The notes under the pieces are model-generated. The model saw only the letters and a list, made by a program, of their open reading frames with translations, was not told the DNA's origin and made no database searches. Positions 5,410-6,076 of a DNA stretch of 6,076 nucleotides are shown in pieces. The stretch is from Flavobacteriales bacterium (GTDB lineage Bacteria > Bacteroidota > Bacteroidia > Flavobacteriales_F > PHOS-HE28). A program made the position numbers and the translations under genes. Each line of letters begins with the position of its first letter. Position 1 is the first letter of the stretch. Location of the stretch: NCBI GenBank assembly GCA_020854015.1, contig JADZGG010000425.1, positions 1 through 6,076 of the forward strand, given 5' to 3'.

Positions 5410-6076
5410 CTACTGCCCCTTCATCTCCCCACCCTGCTGCTGCTTGTTCCGGTCCATCTGCATGGGGTTCGGCTGGCGCCACTCCCGCTCCTTGAAGACA
5501 TCGAAGCGTGTGGGCACCATCTTCGGCGGCCAGCTGTTGTTGTTCAGGTCGCAGTCGGCGGTCTCCAGGAAGGGATCCAGCGTGACGTTCTTCACCTCCT
5601 TGCGCTTCACGAAGACCTTGGTCACGTCGTCGCTGGTCTTCCAGATCTCGGCGGGGATGCGATCCACTTCCTTGGTGCCGTCGGCATACTCCCACTCCAG
5701 GATCACGGGCATCACCAGCCCACCGATGTTCTTGAACTGGAGCTCGTAGAGGTAGAGATCCTCGTTCAGCAGCGCCAGCTCTTCCGGTTTCAGGTTCTTC
5801 TTCCATTTCTCGTAGGCGACCATATCGCGTTCCGTTGCGGTAATCGGGTCATAATTGTTGTAGAAGTCCTTGGTGCTCGGGTCGCGCTCCACCACCACCT
5901 GGGCCACGTCGGTCTTGTTGCGCTCACGGCTGAGGTCGGGCACCTCGCGGCTCTTGTCCGCGCGCTTCAGTTGCTCGGCCATCAAGGGATCGCGCGGGTC
6001 CATGCGCTTGTACTTCAGGTTGGCCAGCTGGATGTCCACGTGGTCGGTGGTGTAGAACCAGCCGCGCCAGAACCAG
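5410..6076 (-). CDS. M1 family metallopeptidase (aminopeptidase-like), C-terminal part
   Basis: This is the last 221 residues of a leftward gene that enters from the right edge; the reading frame is open there, beginning WFWRGWFYTTDHVDIQL. The fragment has the conserved tail of the large Bacteroidota M1 zinc peptidases: W-x-RGW-x-YTTDHVD, KDFYNNYD, then KNIGGLVMPVILEWEYADGT, RIPAEIWK, and DPFLETADCDLNNNSWPPK. These enzymes are usually exported and trim peptides from the N-terminus. The zinc-binding HExxH and GxMEN motifs lie in the missing N-terminal part, so catalytic competence cannot be judged. The GTG (Val) at 6039 could be mistaken for a start but is internal. The last residues (KEREWRQPNPMQMDRNKQQQ, then GGEMKGQ) form a polar Gln/Met-rich tail beyond the family core. 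The small lipoprotein gene begins 14 bases downstream of the TAG stop. Confidence 0.82.
   Translation of the reverse strand, partial: WFWRGWFYTTDHVDIQLANLKYKRMDPRDPLMAEQLKRADKSREVPDLSRERNKTDVAQVVVERDPSTKDFYNNYDPITATERDMVAYEKWKKNLKPEELALLNEDLYLYELQFKNIGGLVMPVILEWEYADGTKEVDRIPAEIWKTSDDVTKVFVKRKEVKNVTLDPFLETADCDLNNNSWPPKMVPTRFDVFKEREWRQPNPMQMDRNKQQQGGEMKGQ

Noticed and set aside
5300..5749. Plus-strand open frame of 149 codons opposite the lipoprotein and peptidase genes
   Set aside because: Ser/Arg-rich with no motif, and it is antisense to the conserved end of the M1 peptidase.
5396..5806. Upstream in-frame extension of the small lipoprotein gene, giving a 281-residue protein
   Set aside because: The added part lies in a second frame of the conserved M1 peptidase gene and looks like shadow sequence. 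It would bury the lipoprotein signal.

Overview
The window most likely comes from a fairly GC-rich member of the Bacteroidota, probably of flavobacterial type. This is inferred from the E1 and M1-peptidase sequences, which look like Bacteroidota versions, from the near absence of Shine-Dalgarno sequences, and from a TAnnTTTG-type promoter element. No RNA gene, insertion sequence, CRISPR array or intergenic gap over 300 bases was seen.

Left edge: the first 58 codons of a thiamine-diphosphate 2-oxoacid dehydrogenase E1 protein run leftward off the window. Its start lies only 52 bases from the start of a rightward cluster. That cluster has three genes: a membrane-anchored LTA-synthase-like enzyme of the alkaline phosphatase superfamily (227..2131), a diacylglycerol kinase-family lipid kinase joined to it by an ATGA overlap (2128..2991), and a secreted protein of unknown function (3030..4295). 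The first two suggest a lipid cycle. Enzymes of the LtaS type take a phosphoglycerol head group from phosphatidylglycerol and leave diacylglycerol, and the kinase would return that to phosphatidic acid. The secreted protein has a TonB C-terminal-like domain between two modules that look like copies of each other. Its ribosome binding site sits inside a perfect 7-bp inverted repeat.

Right half: all genes run leftward. In transcription order they are the C-terminal 221 residues of a Bacteroidota-type M1 metallopeptidase (running in from the right edge), a small unrecognised putative lipoprotein 14 bases after it, a 135-base gap with a candidate promoter, and a two-gene toxin-antitoxin module (antitoxin, then a ParE/RelE-fold toxin, with a 4-base ATGA overlap). 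The toxin gene converges on the secreted-protein gene with three bases between the stop codons. The lipoprotein gene is visibly poorer in G+C than the peptidase gene beside it.
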